The position numbers were made by a program, and so were the translations under genes. The notes under the pieces are model-generated. The model worked only from the letters and a program-made list of their open reading frames with translations, had not been told where the DNA came from and searched no databases. Below, in pieces: positions 11,017 to 25,200 of a DNA stretch of 64,000 nt (position 1 is the first letter of the stretch; every line of letters begins with the position of its first letter). Location: assembly GCA_008694505.1 (NCBI GenBank), contig VZDJ01000623.1, positions 2,414,442 through 2,478,441 on the forward strand, given 5' to 3'. The stretch comes from Cyanoderma ruficeps (Eukaryota > Chordata > Aves > Passeriformes > Timaliidae).

Positions 11017-14000
11017 TTTTGTGCTCAAAGAAGTGTTAAAATGCCAGGAACAGGAGATCTGATCAAGTGTGTTGAACTATTCTTTTTTCCCCAGAGACTG
11101 AAAAAAGAACAGTTCCTTCAATTGTTTTAACCTTCCTCCCCATATCGTCTGGCAGAGCACCGAGCCTGGAAATGAGCAGCAGCTCCTTTGTCTTTACCAC
11201 TGATTAGTGCTCATGGATCCCACCCAAGCCCAGGTGTCAATAGTTTAGTCTCTGCAATCAGAATGAGTTTAGACTAAGCCAGTGCCATGTCCACTACCAG
11301 GCACATTTCCCTCAAAAGCAACATTTTCTTACTGCTGACACACACAGCAGCAATCCTCTTGCTACACAGAAATAATCTTCCACTTTGCTCATAACGGAAC
11401 TACAGAACTGGTTTTGTAAAACCAGGTACTTTCTGTTTCCTTATCTGTGAGCGCATTTGTGGTGAGGATGAAAAGAACTCACATGCAACGAACTCAAGCA
11501 CTTGTCCCAGGTTACCTCTCTCACCCCTTCACCACTTGAAAACAATTTGCTTTTTAACATCACTGCTGCTCTTCTACCACATGCTAATCCCAGGCACCAA
11601 TAAGCCGTGTTACTGACACACACACAAGCATGTTAGAGATATACTAGAGATATCTGTACTGATACTTCTCCTATGTCTCTCAAGTTTGGCACTTCTGGTT
11701 TTGTGGGTGTTTTTCAAGTAGAATTACACAAAGGAAAGGTAAGATTTTGGCTTAACTGAAATTTCTCTCTAGTCCAAAGAAAAGAAAGAAGACGGAGTAA
11801 AACTCTTTGTAAAATCAATATATTGCATTATGGTCTGCACTAAAAAAAGCCCATTGCAACAGCAAAACACATGCACCCTCCCCCTCTTAATAATCAGTAG
11901 CGTAGATGCTATTGTAGTTTTGCAGCATGAGGAGTAATGAGTGAAAAATATGAAAGTAAAGATTTAACTTCCCTGAAGAAATGTGACTGAACTCTCGTCT
12001 TAATGAAAAATCAAATTTCACTATGGTAGAACTCCTGTAGTTTTGCAACATCCCCTATGAGACACTGCACATTCACCAATGGAAAATGGTCAGTTTGGAA
12101 ATTAATGGAATTAACTGCTACTAAAAAGCCTTTCAAATCAATTTTAAGGTGATCCCCAAAGGACTCAAAGCAAGAGCAGGGAAATCAAGGCAGCCCTGCT
12201 AAGCGATATTCCACAGAGGGAAACCTGTGTCAAAACATCAAATGAGAATTTAGGAGTCTATGTATCGCATAGAATTTAAATCAAATATTCTATCTTGCTT
12301 TTAAGCAACAATGGACTAAAGGGCTTAGAGAAACTCTACCAATATTAATCAGTTACTGCAATATGTCCATCATTTTATTTTTAATAACGTAGCCTAACAC
12401 TTTTAGTTAATGGAGCAGTGAAAGCACAAAACTCAGAATAAAACAGAAATAAACCAGAAAAAGAACATACTCTAATAAAATACAAACTTGGCCATTTAAT
12501 TCGTTCTAATTTGCAATTTGTTTTTCTGTGTGTTTCATGTAAACAATTATACCTTAAAATTAGATCACTCCATCAGCAATGCCTACACGTAACCAGCTGG
12601 AAGCTGCAGTTGGAATGCTCATTCACCACCTCACCACTGAGCCTTATGAAAGTTCCCACAAGGGTTACAAAGTGGAGTGACAAGATCTGGCAGGGTTCTA
12701 CTGTAATGCCATTTTACAAAGTGTTGTGTGCAGTCGTGAGCCAGAAGATAATTAATTTGCTGAAGGTTAACAGAATCACTTGCAAAGCCAGAAGAAACTG
12801 TAATTGCCGATTTTCAACGAGCTACACTGAAAAGAGTAAACCCAGTTTTGAACAATGCTCCTTTCTTGAAAGAAAGAGGACAAAGCCAATGCACAACCCA
12901 CCCTCCTGCCCAGACCTCTGTCAACACAACCTGAAATATTTATGGCAGCTCTTAATAGACTTAAATGTAAAAACTCAGGCTGGGTATAATTTGAGGGTTG
13001 CCAGTATGTAAAGACTGGTCTGACTTGCGCCACAACTACCTCATGTCCTCTGCCCAAGCTTAAATCATCCTTTGTTCTTCTCTTCCCAAGGGTGTAGCTG
13101 GTATCTGGCCTTTTCATTACAATTTTTCTCTTTTCTCAGTGCTATGAAAGAGCAGCATTGTGGCCAGGAAGAAGTGGTCACTCACCTACAGGTTTGTCTT
13201 CGAGGAGATGCAAACACTGAGAGCTCAGCCATGTAAGCCCTGCCAGCAGCTGCTCCAGAGGCACTGGGAACAGATCTGCATCCTGCTGCTCAGGGACACA
13301 GGCAGCCCTGTGTGCGAACACATCAGAACCCAGCAGCCACGGAACAACAGAGACACAGCCTCCATGGAAAAACACAGGAGCTCTTCTACTACATGCAAAT
13401 CATTTTATGGCCTTCCACCAAAAGATTACATTTCTTAGGACTCCTACTGTGGCTAGAACTGATCCCACTGTAACGTAATCTGTTTCACCTACAGCTCATG
13501 AGCATTACTCCCACACTCCCTCTGAAATCCATGACCTTTCCCAGCACTAGCCCTAGCCTTTATAATTATGTCTTAATAAAATACGCTGCAAATCATCTCC
13601 TGCATTATATGGTAAGATCAGACACTTGACCTCAGAAGCAGTACTGACAGATGAAAAGCAGAAATAATTCAGGAATTTTACCCTCAACCTAATGTAAGTC
13701 AAGGCATCCTTTTACACCAGTGGCTTTTCAGGTATTGGTTGTGATTTTATAAGCAAATTTAGCTGAAAATACCTTTTTTTTTTGATCCCTTGTACTTTGA
13801 AAGTATATTATGCCTGCAGTTCCCAGAGGCTTTTGAGAACTAAAACATCCCTTCTGTACACTGATGCTGCTCATACTTCTTTTAACCATGACAGGTCACT
13901 AAACACACAAGCAAAACCATCTTTCAGCAAGACTGAACGTAGCAGTTCTCTGCAATAAATTTCTTCTTTGCTTTCCCGATGCCATATCTCAGAATGACAT

Positions 14001-17000
14001 ATAAAAATCATTTTTTTCCCAGCAACATAAATCAAAAGAACATTAAAAAATTCTCTGAAATGTTGACATTATTTCCAACATAATTTCAGATTTCCTGTTT
14101 TGAACATCATAATTAGTGGTAGAGTATGAATGTTTTTACAGCACTAAGATTTGCAGTATCAATTTAAAGAGTAAAACGGTTCTAATACTTTCAATTCTGA
14201 CACAAAGTAGAACATTTCATAACAAGAGTTGTTTCCCATGTTAACAGACTTATACTGAAGTAGTCAGTTGCCATACTGCACTAATTATGTTACGTCTCCT
14301 GATTAATCATTTTTCTCTCTGCATTAGTCAAAATTAACGAAGCAAACAATAATTATCTTTTAAAATTCAGCATTAATGATCTGAAGTCTATTCCCAGTTT
14401 AAAACATCACCAAGACAACACTCATACAGGCTCTGGATGAAGTTTTTTAAAGGAGGGCAGTTCTTAATTTTTGAGGAAGCTGGTTTATTTCTTCTGTAGA
14501 GCTAGAGAAGCTACAAGAGGTCTCTAGTTACAAAATTTCATCTATATTGGTATCATTTTATAGTGGCTCAAATAAAGAGATTTGTTCTTCTACACAGACA
14601 AGCTTTGAACAGACTGACATACCCACAGTCCAGCTCATCATTTAATTACACAGCTGATTTAACTGATTACAACAGGAAGAAAAGGAGGGCTTGTTTTTGT
14701 AATAGATGCTATTCTGCCACTTAACAAGCCTAAAGAGCTCCAAGCCAGCTCAGGAAAACACTGGCTCTGACTGAAGGTGGCAGGAGCAGAACTCGAACAG
14801 CACCGTGGGGACACAGCAGCAGCTCCCCCGAGCTGCCCCCGGGGCGGCACCACTGAACAGGCACTGCCCAAAGCTCACCGGCCCCACGGGAGGGGGAAAG
14901 GGAAGCGTTCACAAACAAGCAGCAGAGGAGCAGCTCCTGAAAGCACCAGCTTTTACTCCCCAGCTGCACGTGTACTACCAGCCTTTGACTTTTCTGCCTT
15001 CTCCTGGAAGACACAACACGAAGTGCACAGACAGGAGTCCTCACCCAAAAGCTGAGAAAACCTCCCTGCAGCCTCTGTTCACACCCGACCTTGAGCCTCC
15101 CAGGTGCCGAGCTACTGCTCTGCCTGTGGGGGCACAGCCTCTGCATGAGGAGACTTTGGCATTCCTTTTCAAGCTTTAAATTCAATTTCACCCCAACACA
15201 CAACAGGAAAACAAAAAACATTGTGAAAGTTGTGGCAGGATGAAAAACCATTTCTCCCTTTATTCCAGCAACAGCGTATTACACAAGTTACACCAGTTCC
15301 TACAGGCTCCTGGACAGACTGCTGTGATCCATAGCACAGAGTGGATCTCAGGCATCCCTCCATCTACCACCGGGATACACTGGAAGGAACCACCAAAAAC
15401 CACAGTAACAGTGAGAGGAGCTGCAAGGCCCTTCTCTGTTCAGCTTTAATTATCATCTTAACATACTGAAAACATTTCACAAAAGAAACCCAAACTGAGT
15501 TACACGCTACGACCCAGTTCACCATAGCTGAACAGCTTTCTTCAATTACTCTTGTCTCTGAGCTATTCATCTTTGAGCAGATAAACATTTTAACTGCAGT
15601 AATAATCCATTAAGTACAAACAGGATCCTCTAAGGGAATCCTTTGAAAAGTCTGAAGGGCACCAAGAAGCTCGTATGACACTAAACCTTCTCTTGGTGGC
15701 TTTTGGTAAGTTTGAGTAAGTCCACAGAAAGGCATCAAGGCAAATTTAGATACTTGCCTGCTTGCATCAGTCATGTCTACACAGCATGGAGCTGAATAAC
15801 TGGCTACTTACAAAATCTGTCATTCATTTAATTAAAAACTAAAATGACATTTAAGGGGGGGAATGCTGAAATACCCTCTGAACATTTAAAATCATCTGAA
15901 GTGTCAGGCAGCAGTAGATCATGTTTTTTATGTTTATAAAGCAGTTATAGGAAAAGCTGGAGGAGTAAAAGACAACCAGATGAAAGGTAAACAAGTTTGT
16001 CAAATGGCAGCAGAAACAGGGGAAGTTTCTTCATCTTTGCTACGAGAAAAGGAAGTTAGTGGTAGACAAGAAGGTTCTGTTGTTTTCAGTTTCACTCAGT
16101 GAGGACTGGTAAACAAAACAAAGTAAACAGCCACGGCATTTCCCATGCGAAACAGGAATCAGGGCCTCCAAGGCTGTCCTGAGTGCCTGGTCCCAGCCCC
16201 AAGCTGAGGGAAAACCCAGTGCAATACCCACCAAATCACAGTCAAGTTGCATCCATATTGCTAATTAGCAATACTGGTATGAATTTGTTTGCCTCCACCT
16301 AGTTTGCATCAGTTCAAACCTTTGTCAATATAAAACAACTTCAGAGTTTGGATAAAACAACCCAAAGGCAGGGAGAAAGGGGGAAGAAAAAAGATCACTA
16401 AGTTTTTGGCTGTGTATCTACAGAACACTGTCTGAATAAGAAAAACCTTCTGCCTACATTACATCCATCACCTTTATTTTTTTTGCTAGAGGAAGCACCA
16501 AATTAGATTTTAGATGCAATCTATCCCTAAAACTTAGGAAAATGTGCCAAAAAAGGCCTTGGTCCTTTTCCCTAACCTTTGACTCCAGTTAAGTCAGACA
16601 GCACTGAAATGCCAGCACCACTGAGAGGCAGGCACGAAGCTGTAGTAGAAAAAGACCACAAAACAAAAAGTGATTTTTTTGAATCTTTGATTTTAAAGGA
16701 CAGAACAGAATCAGAACAGAATTTTCCAAAGAGGTTCTAAATCTCCTTCAAGCAAGAGATCGCAGCAAGAGGAACCATTTGGCTCATTCTTTGGATACTC
16801 TGAAAACATTTACAAATATCCAGTGTTGAGGTGAGATGACAATTATTAATTTCTACTGCTGTTGCACAGAAACAGTAACTTTAATAATCAGTGCATTAAC
16901 AGGCACATCAGTAACACTTTCCTTTTATTGGCATAGAAGAAGGTTAGCACTGAGGTATTTCAGTAACACAAACCCACCATCAAGTTTTCAATGCTACTTC

Positions 17001-20000
17001 TCTCAAAATAAGTACTTTTATTTCAGAACCGATGCAAAATGAACTACAAACACACGTTGTGAACACCTTAACATGTTCCTACAGCAAAACAAACATGATG
17101 TTAATTCTAGTCTAAGCCTTATACACAGGCATCAAGAAAAAAATCCATTTGTTTATGCTGAAGTCAATAATGCATTGAACCTACTAATGATGATCTGATT
17201 TAAAACCACTACACTCTGTTAAATAAACAAGTCAAACCAAAGAAAACCATCCATAACCCAGAAAAATCTAATTGTCACAGATTCTCATATCTCAACAGAA
17301 AATTACCTGAAATTTCAGAAAGCAGTTTTAAACACAGTAAACTGAGAAAGCCTACTTCATCTAATACAAACACTGATGCAGTGCTTTGGAAATCCCTATT
17401 CCAGGTTACAAGCATCAGCTCCAGGACAATACATAAATAAAGCCTTTTATGGATTCCAGTCCAGCCCATAGAACCCATTTCATTCCCAGCAGATCCCTCT
17501 CAACCTCTGTGAATTTCATATCCCCCACACAATCAAATCCACAGGAAGAGTCAGGACTTGGTGGAGACTGTGAAGCTGCACCCGGCAAACAGGATCCTGT
17601 TCCCAGGGAAAAGCAGCCCCAGCGCAGAGCCCTCCCCTGGGGCAGACATGAGCTGTTCCCTCCACCAGAGAGGAGGAGGAACAGCACCAGCTGGGATTTA
17701 AACACACATCCACCCACTGTCTGCCGTGCCCGCAGACATGCAATTAAGAGATTCAGCACTTTGTGGAGGGTTCAAGTTCTCATTTGTGCAGCTCAGACGG
17801 ACCAGGAGTAACAGGGCTGACTGGTTACCCAGGCATGAACTAAACAACCCAACCTGCACAAGACAACAGCTCTGAGCTCTAACTAAAACCAGCTGCAGAG
17901 AGAAAATTCAGACGTCAAAGCTCTAGGTGAGCCTACATGGCCTTTAAATCCTTGTTTTGACTTGGAGAGGTAGACACAGTGGTCAGGCAGGAAACCTCCC
18001 CATGAGGGGCAACAATCATTCTGAAATCCATCCACCTCACGTGGAAATTCAGCAAATTCATCAGTGAAATTTTCATCGGTGAAGTTGAACCCAAAATTAC
18101 TCGCAAGGCAAAAACGTATTTTGGTTATGGATTGTGGTTCCCCCTTACCACTGAAGACATTTCTTCAGTATATGTTAAAATGACAATTTTGCATTTCTGA
18201 TTTTACTACAAAGTCAAAGCTTCTTCTTGAAGCAAGGAACTGCCATGCAGTAAACCAAAACCATCTCTGCAAACATATTCCTGAAACGTCCAACAGTGGG
18301 ATGGGAAACGAAGAGGATGAACATAATTAATGTTTCTTCAATTACAGCATTTTGAAAGGATAAGGAGCTATCACTCCAAGGGCTTCAAACTGGATGAAAA
18401 TCCAACAGCCTCTCTTCAGCAGATGTACTGCTTGTCATTTGCTGTCACACAAGTCTGAAAGTGAAAGAAAAATACCAAATATTTCTCCTGTTTTAAATTT
18501 TCCTGAAACCGTTGAATTTAACAACAAACTTCTTGTTATGACAGCAAGTTCTTGAAAGAATTTACAAACAACTCAGTCTCCCTTAAGGCTGGGGGAAAAG
18601 AAGAAATATAATTTTCAATTTAAATTTGTTTTACTACAATCCACACTAAAGACAACAGCTTTTAGGGTGCATTAGTCATCAGTATAAACCCGACTCTACT
18701 TAAATAATGAGCAGAATTTCTACACTTTCTCCTTCTCTAGCTCACCTTCTTCCCTGGCAAGAGAAAAATCCAGGGGTATAACTATTAAACACTCTGAAAT
18801 TACTCACACATACTCTATTTGCCACCACCCACTGTTTTGGAAGAGCACACAAAACCTAAGCACTGACAACAGGAACCAGTGGTTCACATTATTGTGATAA
18901 TATGTGCTATAAACGTAGGAAAACAAAAGCATCAGAGAGCACTTTGTAACTGAGGTACAAGAGGCTGCTTAATCCCAGGGCAACAGTCATGCCACCTCAG
19001 ACACAGTGATGACAGGTTTCTCTTCTCTGCAAAATGAGTCAGCTGCACGCCCTGGGGAACTTCTCTCTCAATTAAAACAGTATCACAAACAGCCATTATT
19101 CTTCAGGTGCTATTGAGCCCAGGTGGTGTTTTTTCACTGAATCACCAGCTCCAACAAAGACTAAGTCACTTTTCCTCAGCTAAACAGACAGGATTTTAAG
19201 CAAAGGCACAAGCCAAATTCATGGATTTGAAACTCAGCTAATCAGGCTTTACTAAATAAAAAAATCTTTGGTGGGAATGCAATGAGAGGCTTCTCCTCCT
19301 GTTTGAGAGGCCCAAATCTGTTCCAATGCTGTGGATGCAGGTGAAGCTCCAGGGCTGATGGAAGTCCAGGCCAAGCACTGCTGCTCACCTTGGACACTGT
19401 AACCTTTACCCTGACACACAGCCCACAGCCAGGCAGAGACCTGTGCCATTGTTTTCTGGGAATGCAACACCTCCTGAGACTGGAGAAGCAGAGTCCTGAG
19501 AATTTAGAAGTCACACCTAGTGACAGTACAAATGCAAACAAGACAGAAAGCAGGAAAGGGGGGAAGTGTGATGTTTTAGCTAAGGAATGACATTTTACCA
19601 AACTGCTAGAATATACTTGGCTGTCAAAGCATGCAGAGGTCATCACCACTAAGGGGTATGAGATTACAAACATTTCATCAAACCTGAGTTACCAATTTTC
19701 CCACCACCTTGCACCCGTTTTCCTCCTTCACACCTGTATGTTACATCAGCACTATTTGGTATCTCTCTGCTTACACAAGCAATACTGAAATGAAAGAAAA
19801 AAAATTTTAAAAAATCAAAAGCTCAAAGGAAAACTCAGAGGCAAAACACAGATGCAAAACAACTGCACATTTTTAATAAGATGAAGAAGAACTAGAAAAA
19901 ACTGGAGAAGAATAGGCTATGGCACAAGTTAGTGTGAAGGGCCTATGAACCGTAAGTAACTTTGAAAAACACAGTTTTCTCCAACACACAACTGAGACTC

Positions 20001-20577
20001 ACCAGCACAAAAAGAATATAAGTAAGATATAAATTAGCTTCTTTTAAAAAACTTTAGTCACCTTATTGGCAGCTCCAAGTTTTAAGGATATAAGGATACA
20101 CAGGGAGCTGCCATATTTACAAGCCACTGGAATGATGTGACTCTCTCAGCTGCTTTGTGGCCACCTCAGGGCAAGCAAGGACAATTTCTTATTCTTACAC
20201 CTCAGAGGTAACTATTCCTCAGTGAAACTGGTATCTCATTACTAGTCCAGTATCAGACAGTTCCCTGATATATCATTCAGCCATCAGTATTTTAAGTTCA
20301 AACTTCTTAGCTCATATAAATAGAATACCAAATACTTACAGCCTTTCACATGGGATTGTAGGATTTAGCCCAAATTTTAATTGAAGGACATTTTACATTT
20401 GGCTCAGAATGAAAAAGAATGCTTGGGAAACAAGCTCATCTGCAGGCTTTTTTTAATTGTGGAGGAAAAAAATAATTTAAAATTATTATTAAAAGAGAAG
20501 CAATAGTTTTCATGTTGGAACCATTTTGTAACGTCTTTGTATTAAAATAAATTATTCCCAAATATGAAGCTCTAAGG

Positions 20578-20590
20578 TTTTTTTTTTTTT
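20578..20590. repeat. Poly(T) tract
   Basis: Thirteen consecutive T bases are followed by aatttttaattgg. It is a simple tract in the long intron. On the sense (minus) strand it reads as poly(A), but no retrocopy is recognisable beside it. Confidence 0.8.
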
Positions 20591-21434
20591 AATTTTTAAT
20601 TGGAAACAAAGGTTTTCCCACTAATCAGAACGCAACTGATGAAAGCTACATGACAGATAAAAGACAGGTAAAAATAGGTTTGAGAGGAAAAATGAAAGAT
20701 ACTGCAGAAAAGTTGTTTTAAATTAAAAAGGAATCAGAAATTGCCAAGGCAGCTGAGTCAAATAAACAAAGCCCAGACCAAACTATTAAAGAGCAATTCA
20801 ACAGCAGCAGGAATGATTCAGATATGTCAAATCAATGTTGTGTCCCCTTGTCCCCCTCACATTCAAGTGCATTCTCATTAGCCCTAATTTGATTATCTCT
20901 TCTCCAAGCTCCTCATATCATGAAATTATATCACAGCTAGGATGCAAGGGATAATTTGTTGACATTTCCTAATGGCAGCAATGACTTTAGAATTTCTAAC
21001 ACTTACCAGCCAAAATTGCTCAAAAGTGTCCACTGGCATACCAGTAAATACTGTTTCAAAACCAATTACTACACACCAGTAGCTGGAAATGTTATGAAGC
21101 TTATTAACTTTTTTTTTTTAAACACAGACAGATTTTACTTAGAAGTACATTAAGAGAGCATTAAAGGAAAAGGCAGAAGGACATCATTCACACATCCAGC
21201 CCTGGATTTACAGTGCTTGTTCACCACATCATTGCTTTTTGTCTCCCGCTCTGCTGGAAGCTGCTGCTCTGGGCAGAGCTGGTAAACAGCATCATGGGAG
21301 TGCACTGCAACCCAGGAGAGAAAAGCCCAACTGCTGAATTTGCTCACGCTGCCATCACTGGCAGCTTCAGGGAACCTGGACTGAGGAAAACAGAGGCCTG
21401 CAAAGTTTAAGTTTGTTCACATCCTCAGCATTGC

Positions 21435-22237
21435 TGTAGTGGGTTGACCCTTGGCTGGCTGCCAGCTGCCCACTGAACTGCCCTCACTCCTCCCACTCGA
21501 CTGGGGGAGAAGAAAAGAGGAAAAAGCTCATAGATCAAGATAAACAGGGAGGTCACTCACCAATTACACTCATGAGAAAAACCTACTTGGCTTGGGAAAA
21601 CTAATTTACTGGCAATTAAAAATAGTCTAGGTCAGCCCATAACACTTGGGTTTTGTTGCCCCTTAATCCTGACACTCTTCCCATGCTCCAGCATGAGGTC
21701 CCTCCAAAGGGATACAGTCCTTCACAAACTGTTCCTTTCCCACCAGCTGCTGTTCCTGCCAGAAAACCTGTTCCTGGACAGGGCTCCTCTTCCAGGGCCA
21801 TAGTTTCTGCCAGGAGCCTGCTTCAGCTTGGGCTCTCCAGGGGCTGCAGGTGGATCTCTGCTCCCTCCATGGACCTCCATGAGCTGCAGGGGCACAGCTG
21901 CCTCACCATGGTCTTCTCCAGAGCTGCCAGTGACTTTGTACTCTGGTGCTCAAACACCTCCTCCTGCTCCTCCACTGACCTTGGGGTCTTACAGAGTTGA
22001 TTCCCACATATTTTTCTCTCTCACACCTTCTGCAGTGTGGTTTTTAGCATTTCTTAACTATCTTATCTCAGAGGTGTCACCAGCTTCACTGATGAGCTCA
22101 GCTTTGGCCAAGGATGGGCCTGTTTTGGAGCAAGCTGTGCCTGGCTGTGTCCAACCCAGGGGCAGACCCTGCCTCTTCCCACACAGGTCACCTCTGCAGT
22201 CCCAGCTACCAAAACCTTGCCACGTAAGCCCAGTACA
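21435..22237 (-). mobile_element. Solo LTR of a bird endogenous retrovirus, minus orientation
   Basis: On the plus strand it begins TGTAGTGGGTTGACCC and ends 'accttgccacgtaagcccagtaca', giving TG...CA termini in both readings. Inside are 'cagggaggtcactcaccaat', repeated 'gctccagcatgaggtccctc'-type units (21685-21905), 'ccatggacctccatgagctg' and 'ctcaccatggtcttctcc'. All are landmarks shared, in reverse, with the copy at 2667-3380. The retroviral sense therefore runs minus, the same direction as USP6NL. The hexamer corresponding to AATAAA in the other copy reads AGTAAA here (21605-21610, minus strand). I see no matching target duplication at the ends (attgc versus gtggt). Frames at 21653-22414 are repeat-derived. 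Confidence 0.85.
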
Positions 22238-25200
22238 GTGGTCAAACAGAAACTCTGCCATTAAGTTAGCACTTAATCTCAAGATGCAGAGCATACAGAA
22301 ACCCAAGTCATAAATGTCAGTCTTCAATGCTTTAGTGCATAATCTTGACCCCTTTTCTGCCCCTGAAATATCAAGCCTACCAGAAATTCCACTTATTTCC
22401 AAGAAAAACCTCATTGGGCTATTCTATCCAATGCCAAGATCATAAATCTGGGATAAAAGACTACTGATGATCCACATATTTCTATAAATAGCATTTTAGT
22501 CTAAATTGGAAGAGCCCTTCGGAGCAAAGCTCCAGATCATCTCTATTTACTGTTCTCCACTTTGTGCTGGGAAGAGACTTGGAAATATGCAAACCTGGAT
22601 TCCTTCCAGGTTCAGCTATCTGGGAGATGCACTCCTACCTCCAAGTTATGTTCTACCCAAAGGATAACGCCAAGGTTTGATCTAGCCTAGAAAAAAACTG
22701 CCAAAATACAGAGGAATGCTGAACTGCCAGCTTTCCTCTCTCCATCTCTGCCTCCAGTGCCACACTCCCTGCCAGCATGGACCCAGTTCATGAGCCACTG
22801 TTATGTTAAATGCCCAGCCCGGGCCCCAGCACAGTTGTCCTTTGATTTGCCTAAGTATATTTGCTCATTCCTCCTTTTAGAGCTTATCTGCCCTATTTAT
22901 AGAATGGCTTTACATTCTTATTAGCTGCCAGACAATGATTTTTAATACATGTTCCATCACTACAAACACTTCTCTGCAAAGCTTTACACATTATGTAAAA
23001 CAGGCAATTATCACTGCACAGATTAGAAGGTCATTCCAATGCCTATAAACTAAATAGTAGTGGGAATTGGAGTCTGTGTAGCTTATTTTCTTTTTCATCT
23101 ATAGATTTGGCAAGCTCCAGAGTAGCATTCATCCCACGTATTTCAAAACCTAGCCAGGGTACTAATTCACGGCACAGAATTGACAAAAACATATCTTTGA
23201 TTTGTGCCATGTGCGATCCACACTCCAGTCTGTGAACACGTTTTCTTTTACCCACTGATGTGACATGGTGGCTTCAAGACTTGACGCAGCTGCAGCATAC
23301 ATGGGGAGATTTTTCAAAACGTTTAAAAGTCTTTTCAACATACAGCTGTCATCAGAAAAAGGAAAGGATTAGTCAGGTTTTTTCTTTATAGAAGGAGAAA
23401 AATTAGGGCACAGAGCAATAGTGAAGCCATTTATACATCACACAGCAGAGTGCAACGCCTGAAATCAGCAGTATACTGCACACTGGGGAGCCCTGGAAGC
23501 ATCCCAGGAACACCCAACACTTCAAAGTGATGAAGAATTGTTCCACCAATCCAAACAATGTGACTTTAAATGAAACAGAAAATATTTCTCTAGGAGAGAT
23601 CTCAGCATATTCAAGTTACCAAGTCCCTTCATTATCACAAACAGTATTTCCTTTTCCATCAGCAAGAGGAAGTCTCAGATCAAGGCAACTTCTCACATTC
23701 CAGTTGAGACCTGTGAACTGCATTATAACCATGTCCTTCAGACTCCTGCTATTTCCCACTCAGAAATGAGGCTTAGCAACAAAAGCTTCACTTCCATTCT
23801 AACTGTGACAGGAATAGGTAAACCAAAATTATTAATTAAAGCACTGAAGAATTTTTTTTCCTAAAAAATAAGCCTGAAACTCAGCCTTAACCTCTGTAAG
23901 ATACTTCTGACTAAGTGGAGATTAAAAAGCATGTGCAGAGTGCCCTGTAGTCAAAATATTTTGGGGGGAAAATCAGCACATAGTGATATGGTGAAACTTG
24001 CCTGTTCACACTTATGTTCCTCTTCAAATGCTTACATATTCATCCTGCCTGATATATTAGGTAAATCTTAAAAGAAAAATGTCTCATCTAAAAACAAGGA
24101 AAAGTAAAACCATCTGATTTCCCCTTCAGTTTCCAAGGAATAAAAATATTTGCCAGTTGATAAATGCAGAAAGCTCTATGTGATCTGATTTGCCCACAAA
24201 ATTTACAGGACTTTGCTAGTTGCTTTTGGAAAAATAATAGGCAGAAAGGTTACATTTGAAGACTCCATGCTCAGACATAACTGGTGCCTGCAGTGGTACA
24301 AGGAAAGGAAGGTGCAGCCATCACTTACACCATTTTAGCATGAATGCTAAGAAAAAGACAGTTGATTTTTAGATCCTTTAATAGAAACCTATTTTTAAAT
24401 GATGAATTAAAGCACAGAAAATAAGGAGACTGCTTTTCCTAGTACTCCACTTATATTTCATTAAAATCTGCATTAGAGTCTAATAGTCCAGTGGCTAATG
24501 TGCCACAGGGAGAGGAGCATCCAGACTGTGATAATGTGTTGTTCAGAAAGCACAACAGTGCCAGATAAAAAATTACTGTTAAACAAAGAAAAAACAACAC
24601 ACCAAACAAACAACAAAATCCAGTACCACACACAGAGCGGGAAGAAAGGGAAAAATATCAACTGCAGCATACAACTCTCACTCCCCAAGGATGAACAGTT
24701 TCAGCTGTGTGAATCAGGGCGATACCTGGCTTAAAAGCTACAAAACCCCTGAGGTCTTCATCCTGAGACTAAAGGAACAGGTAAATCCCATGTTGCAGAG
24801 TTATTGCTCAAACCACCAATTCCATGTGAAATGTGCACTTGGGCTGTTCCCAGGGGCAGCAGAGAACCCCTTCAACCCAGCAGTGGTATCGGGCAAACAA
24901 GAGTATCCAAAGTCCACAAGCTGAACATCCATGAGCTTCTCCCCATAGACAGAATCTGCTCACAGGAGCTGTGATAATACCAGACTCATTTTACACCAAA
25001 GCCCACTTGCACACATGGAGCCCTTGTGGCAGGTCCCAAGATTTATACTCCAGCTTGGGGCGCAGAGTTAAACAACGACACCTGACACTGGGGTCATGCT
25101 CTTCTCCTGGAGAGAAGAGTGTGCAGTCAAGTGCCTACACATCTATTTCCTTTTATTTGTGCTGACATGTAATAATGCTACAGAAAATAACAGTAGGGGG

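Noticed and set aside
12511..13011. 166-codon plus-strand frame
   Set aside because: It lies within the USP6NL intron on the opposite strand, has no recognisable motif, and its composition is like the surrounding intron.
14730..15251. 173-codon minus-strand frame with a hydrophobic start
   Set aside because: It has no recognised domain and no splice context, and competing open frames lie on the other strand in the same GC-rich patch. Judged fortuitous, though unchecked by search.
21653..22414. Frames of 115-161 codons
   Set aside because: They lie in the LTR at 21435-22237, which does not encode protein.
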